Source: Kribbella steppae
GTDB lineage: Bacteria; Actinomycetota; Actinomycetes; Propionibacteriales; Kribbellaceae
DNA: 64,000 bases
NCBI RefSeq assembly: GCF_004342025.1
Contig: NZ_SLWN01000002.1
Location: 248,001 to 312,000 of the forward strand
Direction of reading: 5' to 3'
The translations under genes and the position numbers were made by a program. Shown piece after piece: positions 51,799 through 60,578 of this stretch (positions are counted from its first letter, which is position 1; each line of letters opens with the position of its first letter). Below the pieces are notes generated by a model. The model was not told the DNA's origin, ran no database searches, and worked only from the letters and a program-made list of their open reading frames with translations.

Positions 51799-51981
51799 AT
51801 GCTCGAGCTCGTGCGGCTCGTCAAAGCCGTTGCCGCGTCGCTGCGTCACGACGACCGCGGCGCCAACCTGATCGAGTACGGCCTGCTGGCGACGCTGATC
51901 GCGATCGTCGTCGCTCCCGCCGTCATCCTCCTCGGCCCCCTGGTCGCCGCCTTGTACACGGGCGTCATCGGTGGCTTCTGA
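51799..51981 (+). CDS. Flp/Fap-type pilin 2
   Basis: A 60-residue paralogue of the preceding pilin: the leader ends SLRHDDRG and the mature part starts ANLIEYGLLATLIAIVVAPA, again with Glu5. It is 100 bp after pilin 1. The intervening GC-rich gap (CGGCCGGATCGGCCGG) could form a stem that tunes expression between the two. It may be a minor pilin. Confidence 0.9.
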   Translation: MLELVRLVKAVAASLRHDDRGANLIEYGLLATLIAIVVAPAVILLGPLVAALYTGVIGGF

Positions 51982-52004
51982 CCCTTTCTGAACCGGGAGA
52001 ACTC

Positions 52005-52511
52005 ATGTATCCGATCCGAGGGAAACGCGGCGGGGAAACTCACCACGGCCAGGCACCTCGCATGCGGCCCGCGGCACGGGTACGCCGCATGTTTCCCTCG
52101 TCGGTGCATGGGAGCAGCAGCGCGGACCACGGCGCCGCAGCCGTCGAGTTCGCGCTTCTGCTTCCCCTGCTGCTGCTGATCGTGCTGGGCATCGTCGACT
52201 TCGGCCGGATGCTCAACGCGCAGGTGACTCTCACCCAAGCCGCACGCGAAGGTTCCCGGCTCGTCGCCCTGGGGCAGCCGAACGTGCCGAGTCGCACGCA
52301 GGCCGCCGCGACCGGGCTGAGCCCAGTCGGAGTGGCGATCCTGTCGGCCTGTCCGACCGGCGCCGGCCCGGCCAGCAACGGCGTTGTCCAAGCCAGCTAC
52401 ACCTTCCAGTTCACGCCCGGGCTCGGGTACGTCGTCAGCCTGTTCGGCGGCGCCGGCCTGAGCGGCCAGATGACGTTGTCCGCCCAGGGAGTCATGCCAT
52501 GCGAGACCTAG
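52005..52511 (+). CDS. TadE-like pseudopilin
   Basis: A 168-residue protein with a long charged N-terminus (residues 1-40) before the hydrophobic segment AAAVEFALLLPLLLLIVLGIVDFGRML, which is the TadE pattern with Glu after AAAV. The C-terminal part contains two Cys. In Tad systems TadE-type pseudopilins initiate assembly of the fibre. The ATG at 52005 has CGGGAGAA upstream. It overlaps the next gene by 13 bp. Confidence 0.87.
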   Translation: MYPIRGKRGGETHHGQAPRMRPAARVRRMFPSSVHGSSSADHGAAAVEFALLLPLLLLIVLGIVDFGRMLNAQVTLTQAAREGSRLVALGQPNVPSRTQAAATGLSPVGVAILSACPTGAGPASNGVVQASYTFQFTPGLGYVVSLFGGAGLSGQMTLSAQGVMPCET

Positions 52512-53605
52512 TCCCGCCGTTCGTCCGGCCCATGATGCGGCTGCTCGGCCGCGACGACCGAGGTGCCTTCGGCGTCCTGATCGGCATGCTGCTCGGGAGC
52601 GGCGTGCTGCTCGGCATGGCCGCGCTGACCATCGACGTCGGCACGTTGTACCAGGAGCGCGCCGAGTTGCAGAACGGCGCCGATTCCGGCTCGATCGCGG
52701 TCGCCAAGTCCTGCGTCATCACCAGCTGCACGCCCGGTACGGCAGCCACCTACGCCAATCTCAACGCCAAGGACGGTGTGTCCGCGGTGACCCTGGTGTG
52801 CGGCCACGACCTCAAGGGAGGTCTGCCGGGCTGCCCAGGGTCCTCGGGCGCGATCTACGACTGCCCGAGCGCACCGGCGTCCGGCACGAACTACGTCGAC
52901 GTACACACCGCCACCCTGACCACGGGCGGCTCCTCGCTGTTGCCCCCGGTGTTCGCCCGCGCGCTGGCCGGCAACGCGGGCTACGCGGGCAGCACCGTGC
53001 TCGCCTGCGCCCGGGCGATGTGGGGCCCGGCCCTCCAGACCTCGAACTCGCTCGCGATGACGCTGTCGCTGTGCGCCTGGACCCAGGCCACCGGCGGCAC
53101 TCCCCCGACGTTCGGTACCGATGTCAGGATCTTCGTCCGGGACGCGCCGAACGCACCGACGTGTGCGGGCCTGAGCCGGCCCGGTGAGTTCGGCTGGCTC
53201 AGCGACGTCGGCGGATGTACGGCGCAGGTCGACCTGACGAACAGCGGTTACATCACCGGAAGCGACCCCGGCAAGAATATCTCCGCGGAGTGCCAGGCCG
53301 CGTTGACGTCGTACGTCGCGAACCAGACGCCGATCTTCATCCCGATCTTCGACACGACGACGGGATCCGGCAGCGGAGCGTCGTACCACCTGGTCGGACT
53401 GGCCGCCTTCATCCTCACCGGCTACGTGAACATGAACCCGCTCAAGGACGAGATCCCCGCCCCGTTCACCAAGGCCGACTGCCCGAACGGGAAGACGACT
53501 CCGTCCTGCATCTTCGGACATTTCACCCAGGCCCTGGTGCCGATGACCACCACTGTCGGTGGCGGCACCTATTTCGGTGCCACCGCCATCAAGCTCGCCG
53601 GCTAG
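52499..53605 (+). CDS. TadG-like pilus-assembly protein
   Basis: A 368-residue envelope protein. The N-terminal segment DRGAFGVLIGMLLGSGVLLGMAALTIDVG is the TadG/TadE-type hydrophobic anchor, followed by a Gly/Ser/Thr/Cys-rich extracellular domain with many Cys (for example KSCVITSCTPG, LPGCPGSSGAIYDC), so disulfides are likely. VDVHTATLTTGG resembles TadG-like proteins. It starts within the end of TadE. It should help anchor the pilus. Confidence 0.82.
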   Translation: MRDLVPPFVRPMMRLLGRDDRGAFGVLIGMLLGSGVLLGMAALTIDVGTLYQERAELQNGADSGSIAVAKSCVITSCTPGTAATYANLNAKDGVSAVTLVCGHDLKGGLPGCPGSSGAIYDCPSAPASGTNYVDVHTATLTTGGSSLLPPVFARALAGNAGYAGSTVLACARAMWGPALQTSNSLAMTLSLCAWTQATGGTPPTFGTDVRIFVRDAPNAPTCAGLSRPGEFGWLSDVGGCTAQVDLTNSGYITGSDPGKNISAECQAALTSYVANQTPIFIPIFDTTTGSGSGASYHLVGLAAFILTGYVNMNPLKDEIPAPFTKADCPNGKTTPSCIFGHFTQALVPMTTTVGGGTYFGATAIKLAG

Positions 53606-53630
53606 TACTGCCTGCAGAAGAGAGAGAGCA

Positions 53631-54449
53631 ATGAAACGTCGGGTCTTCACCATCGTGCTGGCGGTGACGCTGGCAGTGCTCGGAACGCTGGCCGTGCTGG
53701 TCTACGTCAATCGCGCGGACGCCCGCGCGGTGGCAGGGCAGCAGGCGGTGACCGTTCTCGTGGTCGACAAGGCGATCCCGTCCGGAACCACGGCCGGCGA
53801 GGCCAAATCGTCGCTGCGCAAGGAAACGCTGCCGGCCTCCTCGGTGGCCTCCGATGCCATCACGGAGATCACCGCGGACCAGGACGGCCTGATCACCTCA
53901 GCCGATCTCAGGCCCGGCCAGCTCCTGCTGCAGTCGATGCTGGTGTCCGCGGAGCAGGCCACCGGCGGGCTGACGATTCCCGAGGGGAAGGTCGCGGTCA
54001 CCATCACGCTCTGCAGCCCGGAGGCGGTGGCCGGCAACGTGCGGGCCGGGTCCGAGGTCGCGGTGTTCGGCACCCTCGTTGCCGGCGGCAACGCTGATGT
54101 CACCGCACAGCCGAACTGCACCGGTCAGCACAAGCAACAGATCGGCAAAGGAATCGGCAACACCCGCGTCGTGATCCCCAAGGTGCGAGTGCTCGCGATC
54201 GGCCCGGCCGCGCCGGCCACGCCGCAGGACGATGCCAAGACCACCAACACCTCGTTGTCGCAGGGAGCTGCCTCCGCCCAGAACGACCTGACGTTGGTGA
54301 CCTTCGCCGTCAACCAGGACGACGCCGAGCGGCTGATCCTGCTGACACACACCGGCTTGCCGTACCTGGCACTGCTCGGCCCGTCCGCCCAGGTCAAGCC
54401 CGACGACCACGTCGTTCCCCAGTTCCCACCACCGGCAAAGACGAAGTAA
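53631..54449 (+). CDS. CpaB/RcpC-like SAF-domain pilus assembly protein
   Basis: A 272-residue protein: N-terminal membrane helix (FTIVLAVTLAVLGTLAVLVYVN), then a SAF-like domain with VLVVDKAIPSGTTAGEAKSSLRKETLPASSV and the conserved DLRPGQLLLQSMLV. The C-terminal half resembles RcpC/CpaB. It is thought to sit at the outer face and help the fibre cross the envelope. The ATG at 53631 has GAGAGAG upstream. The location between TadG and CpaE fits. Confidence 0.85.
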   Translation: MKRRVFTIVLAVTLAVLGTLAVLVYVNRADARAVAGQQAVTVLVVDKAIPSGTTAGEAKSSLRKETLPASSVASDAITEITADQDGLITSADLRPGQLLLQSMLVSAEQATGGLTIPEGKVAVTITLCSPEAVAGNVRAGSEVAVFGTLVAGGNADVTAQPNCTGQHKQQIGKGIGNTRVVIPKVRVLAIGPAAPATPQDDAKTTNTSLSQGAASAQNDLTLVTFAVNQDDAERLILLTHTGLPYLALLGPSAQVKPDDHVVPQFPPPAKTK

Positions 54450-54459
54450 GGACACCGCG

Positions 54460-55635
54460 ATGACCATCCTTTGCCAGCCGGCCCCGTGGCCGGGTGAACT
54501 GACCTCGAGCCTCGGCGACGACGTGCGTACCGCCGACGACCTCGGCGCCGCGCTCCGCGCCCTGACCGACGACCCCACCGAGGACCTGGTCGTGGTCGGC
54601 CCGGAGGCCGACACCGAGGAGGCGCTCCGATTCACCGAGCAGCTGCGCCTGGAGCGGCCGACCGCCGGCGTCATCCTCGTGCGCGAGTACGTCGACGTCG
54701 TAATGCTCACGGATGCGCTGCGAGCCGGCGTACGGGAAGTGGTCACCGCCGGCGACCACGCGGCGTTGGCCGCCGCATGCGAGCGCTCACGTGCGCTGTC
54801 CGGACATGTGCGGGCCGATGTCCGTGCCTACGAGGATCCGGAGCCGGCCCATCAGGGCAAGGTGATCACGGTGTTCGCCGCCAAGGGCGGCTGCGGCAAG
54901 ACCACCATCGCGATCAACCTCGCCGCGGCGTTGGCCGCGGACGGTGCTCACCGGGTGTGCGTCCTGGACCTTGATCTCTCCTTCGGCGACGTGGCGATCT
55001 GCGTCCAGCTGGAACCGGTGCGCACCATCAGCGACGCGTTGCCGATGGCCGGTCACCTCGACACGACCGGCGCAGCCTCGCTGCTGACGTCGTACGGGCC
55101 TGGACTGGACATGTTGCTGGCGCCGGTCACGCCGGGCGACGCGGAGAAGATTCCGCCCGCGCTCGTCGGCGAGCTGCTCACCGTACTGCGCGGGATGTAC
55201 GACTTCGTCGTGGTCGACACCCCGGCCCAGTTCAGCGAGCACGTGCTCACCGCGATGGATGCCTCCGACCATCACGTGCTGCTGACCACGCCGGACACGC
55301 CGGCGATCAAGAACCTGCGGATCGCTCTCGACATGCTCGACCTCCTGTCCTACGCGCGGGACATCCGCTCGGTGGTGGTCAACCGCTCCGACTCGAAGGT
55401 CGGGCTCTCCTCGAACGACGTCGACCGGGTGGTGCGCAGCCCGATCACCGCCCAGGTGCCGTCCAGCCGGAACGTCCCGATCTCCATCAACAAAGGGACT
55501 CCGATCGTGATCGCGACGCCGACGCATCCGGTCAGCCAGGCGATCATCCGGTTCGCCCACGAACGGCTGCTGAGCCAGCCCGCTCCGGCGCGGCACAAGG
55601 CCTTCGCCGGTCGCCGTGGTGCGGGGAGGCGATGA
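54460..55635 (+). CDS. CpaE-like MinD-family ATPase
   Basis: A 391-residue protein. The first 120 residues look like a receiver-type domain (DLVVVGPEADTEEALRF, RPTAGVILVREYVDVVMLTDALRAGVREVV) without a clear phospho-acceptor. The second part is a MinD-like ATPase with deviant Walker A AKGGCGKTT (residues 141-149) and switch segments LDLDLSFGDVAICVQLEP and FVVVDTPAQFSEH. CpaE places the pilus machine at the right cell site. It overlaps CpaF by 4 bp. Confidence 0.92.
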   Translation: MTILCQPAPWPGELTSSLGDDVRTADDLGAALRALTDDPTEDLVVVGPEADTEEALRFTEQLRLERPTAGVILVREYVDVVMLTDALRAGVREVVTAGDHAALAAACERSRALSGHVRADVRAYEDPEPAHQGKVITVFAAKGGCGKTTIAINLAAALAADGAHRVCVLDLDLSFGDVAICVQLEPVRTISDALPMAGHLDTTGAASLLTSYGPGLDMLLAPVTPGDAEKIPPALVGELLTVLRGMYDFVVVDTPAQFSEHVLTAMDASDHHVLLTTPDTPAIKNLRIALDMLDLLSYARDIRSVVVNRSDSKVGLSSNDVDRVVRSPITAQVPSSRNVPISINKGTPIVIATPTHPVSQAIIRFAHERLLSQPAPARHKAFAGRRGAGRR

Positions 55636-57041
55636 TGAACCTGTCCGAACGGCTGGCCCAGCGGCAGGCACTCGGGGACCAGCAACCCCAGACGGTCCGG
55701 CCCGCCGGCGCAGCCGGCCCGCGGCCGGCCGCTGACGTGCCGCGCCGCGCGGCGCGGAACGCCGACCCCTTCGCAGGCGTGAAGCGCAGCGTGCACCAGG
55801 GCCTGCTGGAGGCCTTGGGCCCCAAGCTCTACGACGCCCATCTCGACCAGAGCGAACTCGAACAGCGGGTCACCCAGACTCTGCAGTCAGTGCTGCAACG
55901 CGACGACACCCCGATGACCGCTGCCGACCGGACGCGGGTCGCCCAGGAGGTCGCGGACGAGATCCTCGGGCACGGCCCGCTCGAGCCCTACCTTCGTGAC
56001 CCCGGTGTCTCCGAGATCATGGTCAACGGCCACGACCAGATCTACATCGAACGCGACGGGCGGCTGGTCGGGGTCGATGCGGCGTTCACGGACGAGAGTC
56101 ACCTGCGCCGGACCATCGACAAGATCGTTTCCCGGGTCGGGCGACGGGTCGACGACGCGAGCCCGATGGTGGACGCGCGTCTGCCCGACGGTAGCCGCGT
56201 GAACGCCGTCGTCCCGCCGATCGCGCTGGACGGGTCGATGCTGACGATCCGGAAGTTCGCCGCCGACCCGTTCACCACCGCCGACCTGATCTCCTTCGGG
56301 ACGTTCACCTCGCCGGTGGCCGAACTGCTGCGCGCGTGCGTCCGTGGCCGGCTGAACATCCTGATCGGCGGCGGGACCGGCTCCGGCAAGACGACGACGC
56401 TGAACGTGCTGTCCTCGTTCCTGCCCGACGACGAGCGCATCGTCACGATCGAGGACGCCGCCGAGTTGCAGTTGCGGCAGGACCACGTACTGCGCCTGGA
56501 GTCCCGGCCGTCCAACGTGGAGGCGCGCGGCGAGATCGCGATCCGCGACCTGGTCCGCAACGCGTTGCGGATGCGTCCCGACCGCATCATCATCGGCGAG
56601 GTCCGCGACGGCGCCGCGCTGGACATGTTGCAGGCGATGAACACCGGCCACGACGGCTCCATCACGACGGTGCACTCCAACGCGCCGCGCGACTCACTGT
56701 CCCGCCTCGAGACGATGGTGCTGATGGGCGGCGTCGACCTGCCACAGCGGGCGATCCGCGAGCAGATGGCCTCGGCGATCGACCTCATCGTGCACCAGAC
56801 CAGGCTCAAGGACGGCACCCGCCGGATCACCCACATCACCGAGGTGAGCGGCATGGAGGGCGAGGTCATCACCCTCCAGGACCTGTTCCTCTTCGACTTC
56901 CATGCCGGCGTCGACGAGCACGGCCGGTTCCTCGGCACGCTGCGGTCCACCGGCTTGCGGCCAGGCTTCCTCGACCGGCTCGCCGACCGGGGCATCCTCC
57001 TGCCGCCGCGGATGTTCGGGATGGAGGAGGTGGCCCGATGA
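55632..57041 (+). CDS. CpaF/TadA secretion ATPase
   Basis: A 469-residue hexameric ATPase that powers Tad pilus assembly. Walker A is GGGTGSGKTTT (residues 247-257), the Asp box is IVTIEDAAELQL, Walker B is PDRIIIGEVRDGAALDMLQAM and the His box is GHDGSITTVHSN. The N-terminal about 100 residues are a flexible Pro/Ala-rich region plus the helical domain. The ATG is at 55632. It is followed after overlap by the VWA-TadB fusion gene. Confidence 0.96.
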   Translation: MMNLSERLAQRQALGDQQPQTVRPAGAAGPRPAADVPRRAARNADPFAGVKRSVHQGLLEALGPKLYDAHLDQSELEQRVTQTLQSVLQRDDTPMTAADRTRVAQEVADEILGHGPLEPYLRDPGVSEIMVNGHDQIYIERDGRLVGVDAAFTDESHLRRTIDKIVSRVGRRVDDASPMVDARLPDGSRVNAVVPPIALDGSMLTIRKFAADPFTTADLISFGTFTSPVAELLRACVRGRLNILIGGGTGSGKTTTLNVLSSFLPDDERIVTIEDAAELQLRQDHVLRLESRPSNVEARGEIAIRDLVRNALRMRPDRIIIGEVRDGAALDMLQAMNTGHDGSITTVHSNAPRDSLSRLETMVLMGGVDLPQRAIREQMASAIDLIVHQTRLKDGTRRITHITEVSGMEGEVITLQDLFLFDFHAGVDEHGRFLGTLRSTGLRPGFLDRLADRGILLPPRMFGMEEVAR

Positions 57042-58993
57042 CGGTCTCTCGACGCAGCCGACTGCTCGCCGTCCTGGGTGCCGTGTTCGTGGGCTTGGCG
57101 GTGATCCTGCCAAACGTCGCCCACGCGGACAGCCCCCCGTCGGCCCGGATCGACTCGGTGCGCGTCAGCCCGGGTCATGCCGGCTTCGTGCTCACCACCT
57201 CCAACGTCCCGGGACAGCTGGACTCGAAGACTGTGCGCGTCCACGCCGGCACGACCGCACTCCCCGCGCGCGTCACGCCGGTCGGCAACACGACGACCAC
57301 GGCGGCCCCGCCGCGCGCGGTGATCATCGTGCTGGACACCAGCGGCTCGATGGCCGGCTCGGGGATCGCGGCCGCTCGTCAGGCCGCGCTGAGCTACCTG
57401 GCCAGCCTGCCGAGCGACGTACAGGCAGGCTTGCTCACGTTCTCCGACCAACCTCGACTGGCCGTCAGGCCCACGACGAACCGTGCAGCAGTGCGCACTG
57501 CGCTGGCTCGCGTGCAAGCCACCGGGGAGACGGCGTTGTACGACGCTGTCCGCGCAGCCGTTGCGGCGCTCGATGCCGCGCGGCTCGGCGCCTCGGCCCA
57601 GCGGAGGTTGGTCGTGCTGTCCGACGGCGTGGACACGTCCAGCCGGGCTGCCCTCACGTCGGTCACCGGCCAACTCGCGGCCGAGCGGATCGCGGCCGAT
57701 GTGGTCGCCTTCCGGTATGGCAGCGGTGACGCGTCAGCCGCACAGAAGATCGCGTCGGCCGCCGGCGGCCGGGTGCTGGCTGCCGGGAACGCCGGCGAGT
57801 TGACGGCGGCCTTCGCTGCGGTGGCGCGCAACTTCACCGCACGCGCGAACATCGAACTCACCGTGCCCGACGCCCTGGCCGGCCGTAACGTCACGCTGCG
57901 CGTCACGGTCGGTTCGGTCAGCACCAAGACCGCGGTGACCTTCGCCGCGGTGACGGCGCCTGCCACGGCTTCGCCGGCACCGCCGAACACTGCACAGCAA
58001 GCCGGCGCTGACCGGAAATTCTGGTCCTGGCAGCTCCTCGCGCTGCTCGGCGGTGTCTTCCTTGTGGTGTTGCTCGCAGTGGTTCTCCTGCGTTGGCAGG
58101 GTGTCCGCGAAGATTCGGCGCGCCGGCTGGTCCAGCAGATCAGTCACTACGGACCTCGTCGGGAGGTTGACCAGACGAGTGAGACCGAGGGCGCTGCCGC
58201 ACGGACGGCTGTCGGATTCGTCGGCCAAGCCCTGCGCTCCAGCGGCGCCGAACAAGGTCTTGCCCGCCGGCTCGATCTCGCTGCCGTCCACCGGAAGCCC
58301 GCCGAATGGGCGTTGCTGACCGCGTGCGGCGGCGCGGCGCTGGTGGCCGCATTGATCCTCCTCGGCCTCAGCCCGCTGCTGAGTCTGCCGATCGGGCTCG
58401 TCGGAAGTTGGATCGTCCAGCACGTGTACCTCAGCTTCCGCATCGGGCGGCGTCGCGCGGCCTTCAGTGAGCAACTCCCGGATGTGCTGCAGCTGATCGT
58501 CGGATCGCTCCGCTCAGGGTTCTCGCTGGCGCAGTCCATCGACGCCGTCGTCCGCGACGGCACCCAACCCGCCGCCGGTGAGTTCTCTCGTGCGCTGGCG
58601 GAAACCAGGATCGGAGTCGACCTCGGGGACGGGCTCAACCGCGTCGCGGACCGGATGGACTGCCAGGACCTGCGCTGGGTGGTGATGGCCACCAGGATCC
58701 AGCGGGAGGTCGGCGGCAACCTGGCCGAGGTTCTGAAGAACACGGTCGACACCATGCGCGAACGCGCGCAGACCCGCCGCCACGTCCGTGCCATCAGCGC
58801 TGAAGGGCGGTTGTCCGGCGTCATCATCGTCAGTCTGCCGATCGTGCTCGGTGCCTGGCTGACGTTCAGCAAACCGCAGTACATGAGCCCGCTGTTCACC
58901 ACATCGGTCGGCCTGATGCTGATCGCCGGCGGTGCCGCGCTGATCATCGCCGGCGCTTTCTGGATCCGAGCCCTGGTCAACGTGGAGGCGTGA
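57038..58993 (+). CDS. VWA domain-TadB fusion protein
   Basis: A 651-residue protein that joins two functions. Residues 1-30 are a signal peptide (VFVGLAVILPNVAHAD). Residues 94 to about 265 form a von Willebrand factor A domain with the MIDAS motif DTSGS (100-104). A membrane helix follows at about 327-350 (LLALLGGVFLVVLLAVVLL). Then a cytosolic linker and a TadB/T2SS-F domain run from about 410 to 640 (LPDVLQLIVGSLRSGFSLAQSI, LRWVVMATRIQREVGGNLAEVL). Thus the VWA part is outside and the F domain is inside, in one inner-membrane platform protein. It overlaps CpaF by 4 bp. Confidence 0.9.
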   Translation: MTVSRRSRLLAVLGAVFVGLAVILPNVAHADSPPSARIDSVRVSPGHAGFVLTTSNVPGQLDSKTVRVHAGTTALPARVTPVGNTTTTAAPPRAVIIVLDTSGSMAGSGIAAARQAALSYLASLPSDVQAGLLTFSDQPRLAVRPTTNRAAVRTALARVQATGETALYDAVRAAVAALDAARLGASAQRRLVVLSDGVDTSSRAALTSVTGQLAAERIAADVVAFRYGSGDASAAQKIASAAGGRVLAAGNAGELTAAFAAVARNFTARANIELTVPDALAGRNVTLRVTVGSVSTKTAVTFAAVTAPATASPAPPNTAQQAGADRKFWSWQLLALLGGVFLVVLLAVVLLRWQGVREDSARRLVQQISHYGPRREVDQTSETEGAAARTAVGFVGQALRSSGAEQGLARRLDLAAVHRKPAEWALLTACGGAALVAALILLGLSPLLSLPIGLVGSWIVQHVYLSFRIGRRRAAFSEQLPDVLQLIVGSLRSGFSLAQSIDAVVRDGTQPAAGEFSRALAETRIGVDLGDGLNRVADRMDCQDLRWVVMATRIQREVGGNLAEVLKNTVDTMRERAQTRRHVRAISAEGRLSGVIIVSLPIVLGAWLTFSKPQYMSPLFTTSVGLMLIAGGAALIIAGAFWIRALVNVEA

Positions 58994-58994
58994 G

Positions 58995-59909
58995 ATGACC
59001 CCAACCGTGCTCTTGATCGGCGGACTCGCCGCCCTCGGTCTCGCCGTGGTGCTCGCAGTGCTCAGCGTTGCCGCGCGGCCTGCCGAGGACGGCGTGGCCA
59101 GGGCACTCGCCACGATCGACAGTCACTACACCCGGCATGCACCGATCGATGCCGAGCCGAAGCGTGATGCGTTCGCGGCACTGCCTGGGTGGTTACGAGT
59201 CCTGGCGATGCGATTGTCGCCGGCGGGCATCGGTGCGACGCTGCAGCGCCGGCTCGACCTGGCCGGCAACCCCTCGGGGTGGACCCCGGACCGGATCTTG
59301 GCCGCGAAGGGTCTCGGTCTGTTCATCCTCGGCGGCCTCGGCGCACTGTACGGGCTGCGCACGATCGGCCTGCTCATCGTCGGCGGCGCGGTGGCCGCGA
59401 CCGCCGGGTTCTTCCTCCCCGACCTCCTGCTCTACAACGCCGGTCTCAAGCGCCAGGACAAGATCCAGAGGGCCTTGCCCGACGCGCTCGACCTGCTCAC
59501 GGTCTGCGTCGAGGCCGGGCTCGGGTTCGACGCGGCGCTGGCACAGGTCGCCCGCAACACCCGCGGCCCGCTGGCCGCGGAGTTCTCCAGGGTGCTGCAG
59601 GAGATCCAGATCGGAAAGTCACGGTCTCAGGCGCTGCGCGCGATGACCGACCGGACGACGGTGCCCGAGTTGCGATCGTTCGTGTCAGCCCTCGTCCAGG
59701 CGGGCGAGCTGGGCATCACGATTGCCGACGTACTGCGCGAACAGGCCAAGGAGATGCGGTTGCGGCGCCGGCAGCGCGCCGAGGAGAAGGCCCAGAAGGT
59801 GCCGGTCAAGATCCTCTTCCCGCTCGTGTTCTGCCTGTTCCCGTCCATGTTCATCGTCATCCTCGGACCAGCGGCGCTCAGCATCGTCCAGGTCCTGTTC
59901 GGAAAGTAG
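58995..59909 (+). CDS. TadC-like inner-membrane platform protein
   Basis: A 304-residue membrane protein of the T2SS-F family, second platform component next to TadB. Features are ALPDALDLLTVCVEAGLGFDAAL, FSRVLQEIQIGKSRSQALRAM and EMRLRRRQRAEEKAQKVPVKILFPLVFCLFPSMFIVILG with the final hydrophobic pair. The start is 1 bp after the fusion gene. It ends 6 bp before the methyltransferase-like gene. Confidence 0.93.
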   Translation: MTPTVLLIGGLAALGLAVVLAVLSVAARPAEDGVARALATIDSHYTRHAPIDAEPKRDAFAALPGWLRVLAMRLSPAGIGATLQRRLDLAGNPSGWTPDRILAAKGLGLFILGGLGALYGLRTIGLLIVGGAVAATAGFFLPDLLLYNAGLKRQDKIQRALPDALDLLTVCVEAGLGFDAALAQVARNTRGPLAAEFSRVLQEIQIGKSRSQALRAMTDRTTVPELRSFVSALVQAGELGITIADVLREQAKEMRLRRRQRAEEKAQKVPVKILFPLVFCLFPSMFIVILGPAALSIVQVLFGK

Positions 59910-59915
59910 CCCGCC

Positions 59916-60569
59916 ATGACCCTGCTCAAGCCCGACCACCGCCGGCTCGACGCCGGCCGCCTCATCATGGTGCCCGCGGCAACGATGATGCTGGTCGTCG
60001 ACGCCATCGTCCTGACGCAGTCCAACGGCAACGGACTCGCGGGCACGCTGCGTTGGATCGGCACCGCCCTGGTCGCAGCCTTCTACGCGGTGATCATCTG
60101 GGCCTATCTGCGCCGCGGACCCGCCCGAGCTACCAGCCCCTCGCTCACTGCACACGTCGCCGCGATCACCGCGACCCTGATCCCGTTCGCCTTCCCTTTG
60201 CTCAACAGCGCAACGGTCACCACCGGGCGAATGCTGGTCGCCAACGTCCTTCTGGTCACCGGCACGTCCTGGGCGGTCTGGTCGCTCCTCAGCCTGGGCA
60301 GGAACCTGTCGGTCCTCGCCCAGGCCCGCGAAGTCGTCGAGCACGGCCCTTACCGCTGGGTCCGGCACCCGCTGTACACCGGCGAAATCGTCTCGTCCCT
60401 CGGGCTCGCCATCACCGCCGGCACCACGACGGCCTTCGCCGTCTGGATCACCCTCGTCGCCCTCCAGGTCTACCGCGCGCGCAGCGAGGAGCACGTCCTG
60501 CTCGGGGCATTGCCGACGTACGCCGCCTATCGCACCAGGACTGCCGCCTTGTTGCCTGGCGTCTTCTGA
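59916..60569 (+). CDS. isoprenylcysteine carboxyl-methyltransferase-like membrane protein
   Basis: A 217-residue membrane protein with about five helices. The C-terminal motif GPYRWVRHPLYTGEIVSSLG, then ARSEEHVLLGALPTYAAYRTRT, is the SAM-binding region shared by ICMT and PEMT-type methyltransferases. It is the last gene of the Tad operon, 6 bp after TadC, yet such an enzyme is not a standard Tad component. Bacterial homologues methylate small molecules or lipids. Its target here is unknown. Confidence 0.82.
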   Translation: MTLLKPDHRRLDAGRLIMVPAATMMLVVDAIVLTQSNGNGLAGTLRWIGTALVAAFYAVIIWAYLRRGPARATSPSLTAHVAAITATLIPFAFPLLNSATVTTGRMLVANVLLVTGTSWAVWSLLSLGRNLSVLAQAREVVEHGPYRWVRHPLYTGEIVSSLGLAITAGTTTAFAVWITLVALQVYRARSEEHVLLGALPTYAAYRTRTAALLPGVF

Positions 60570-60578
60570 CTGACCCCC

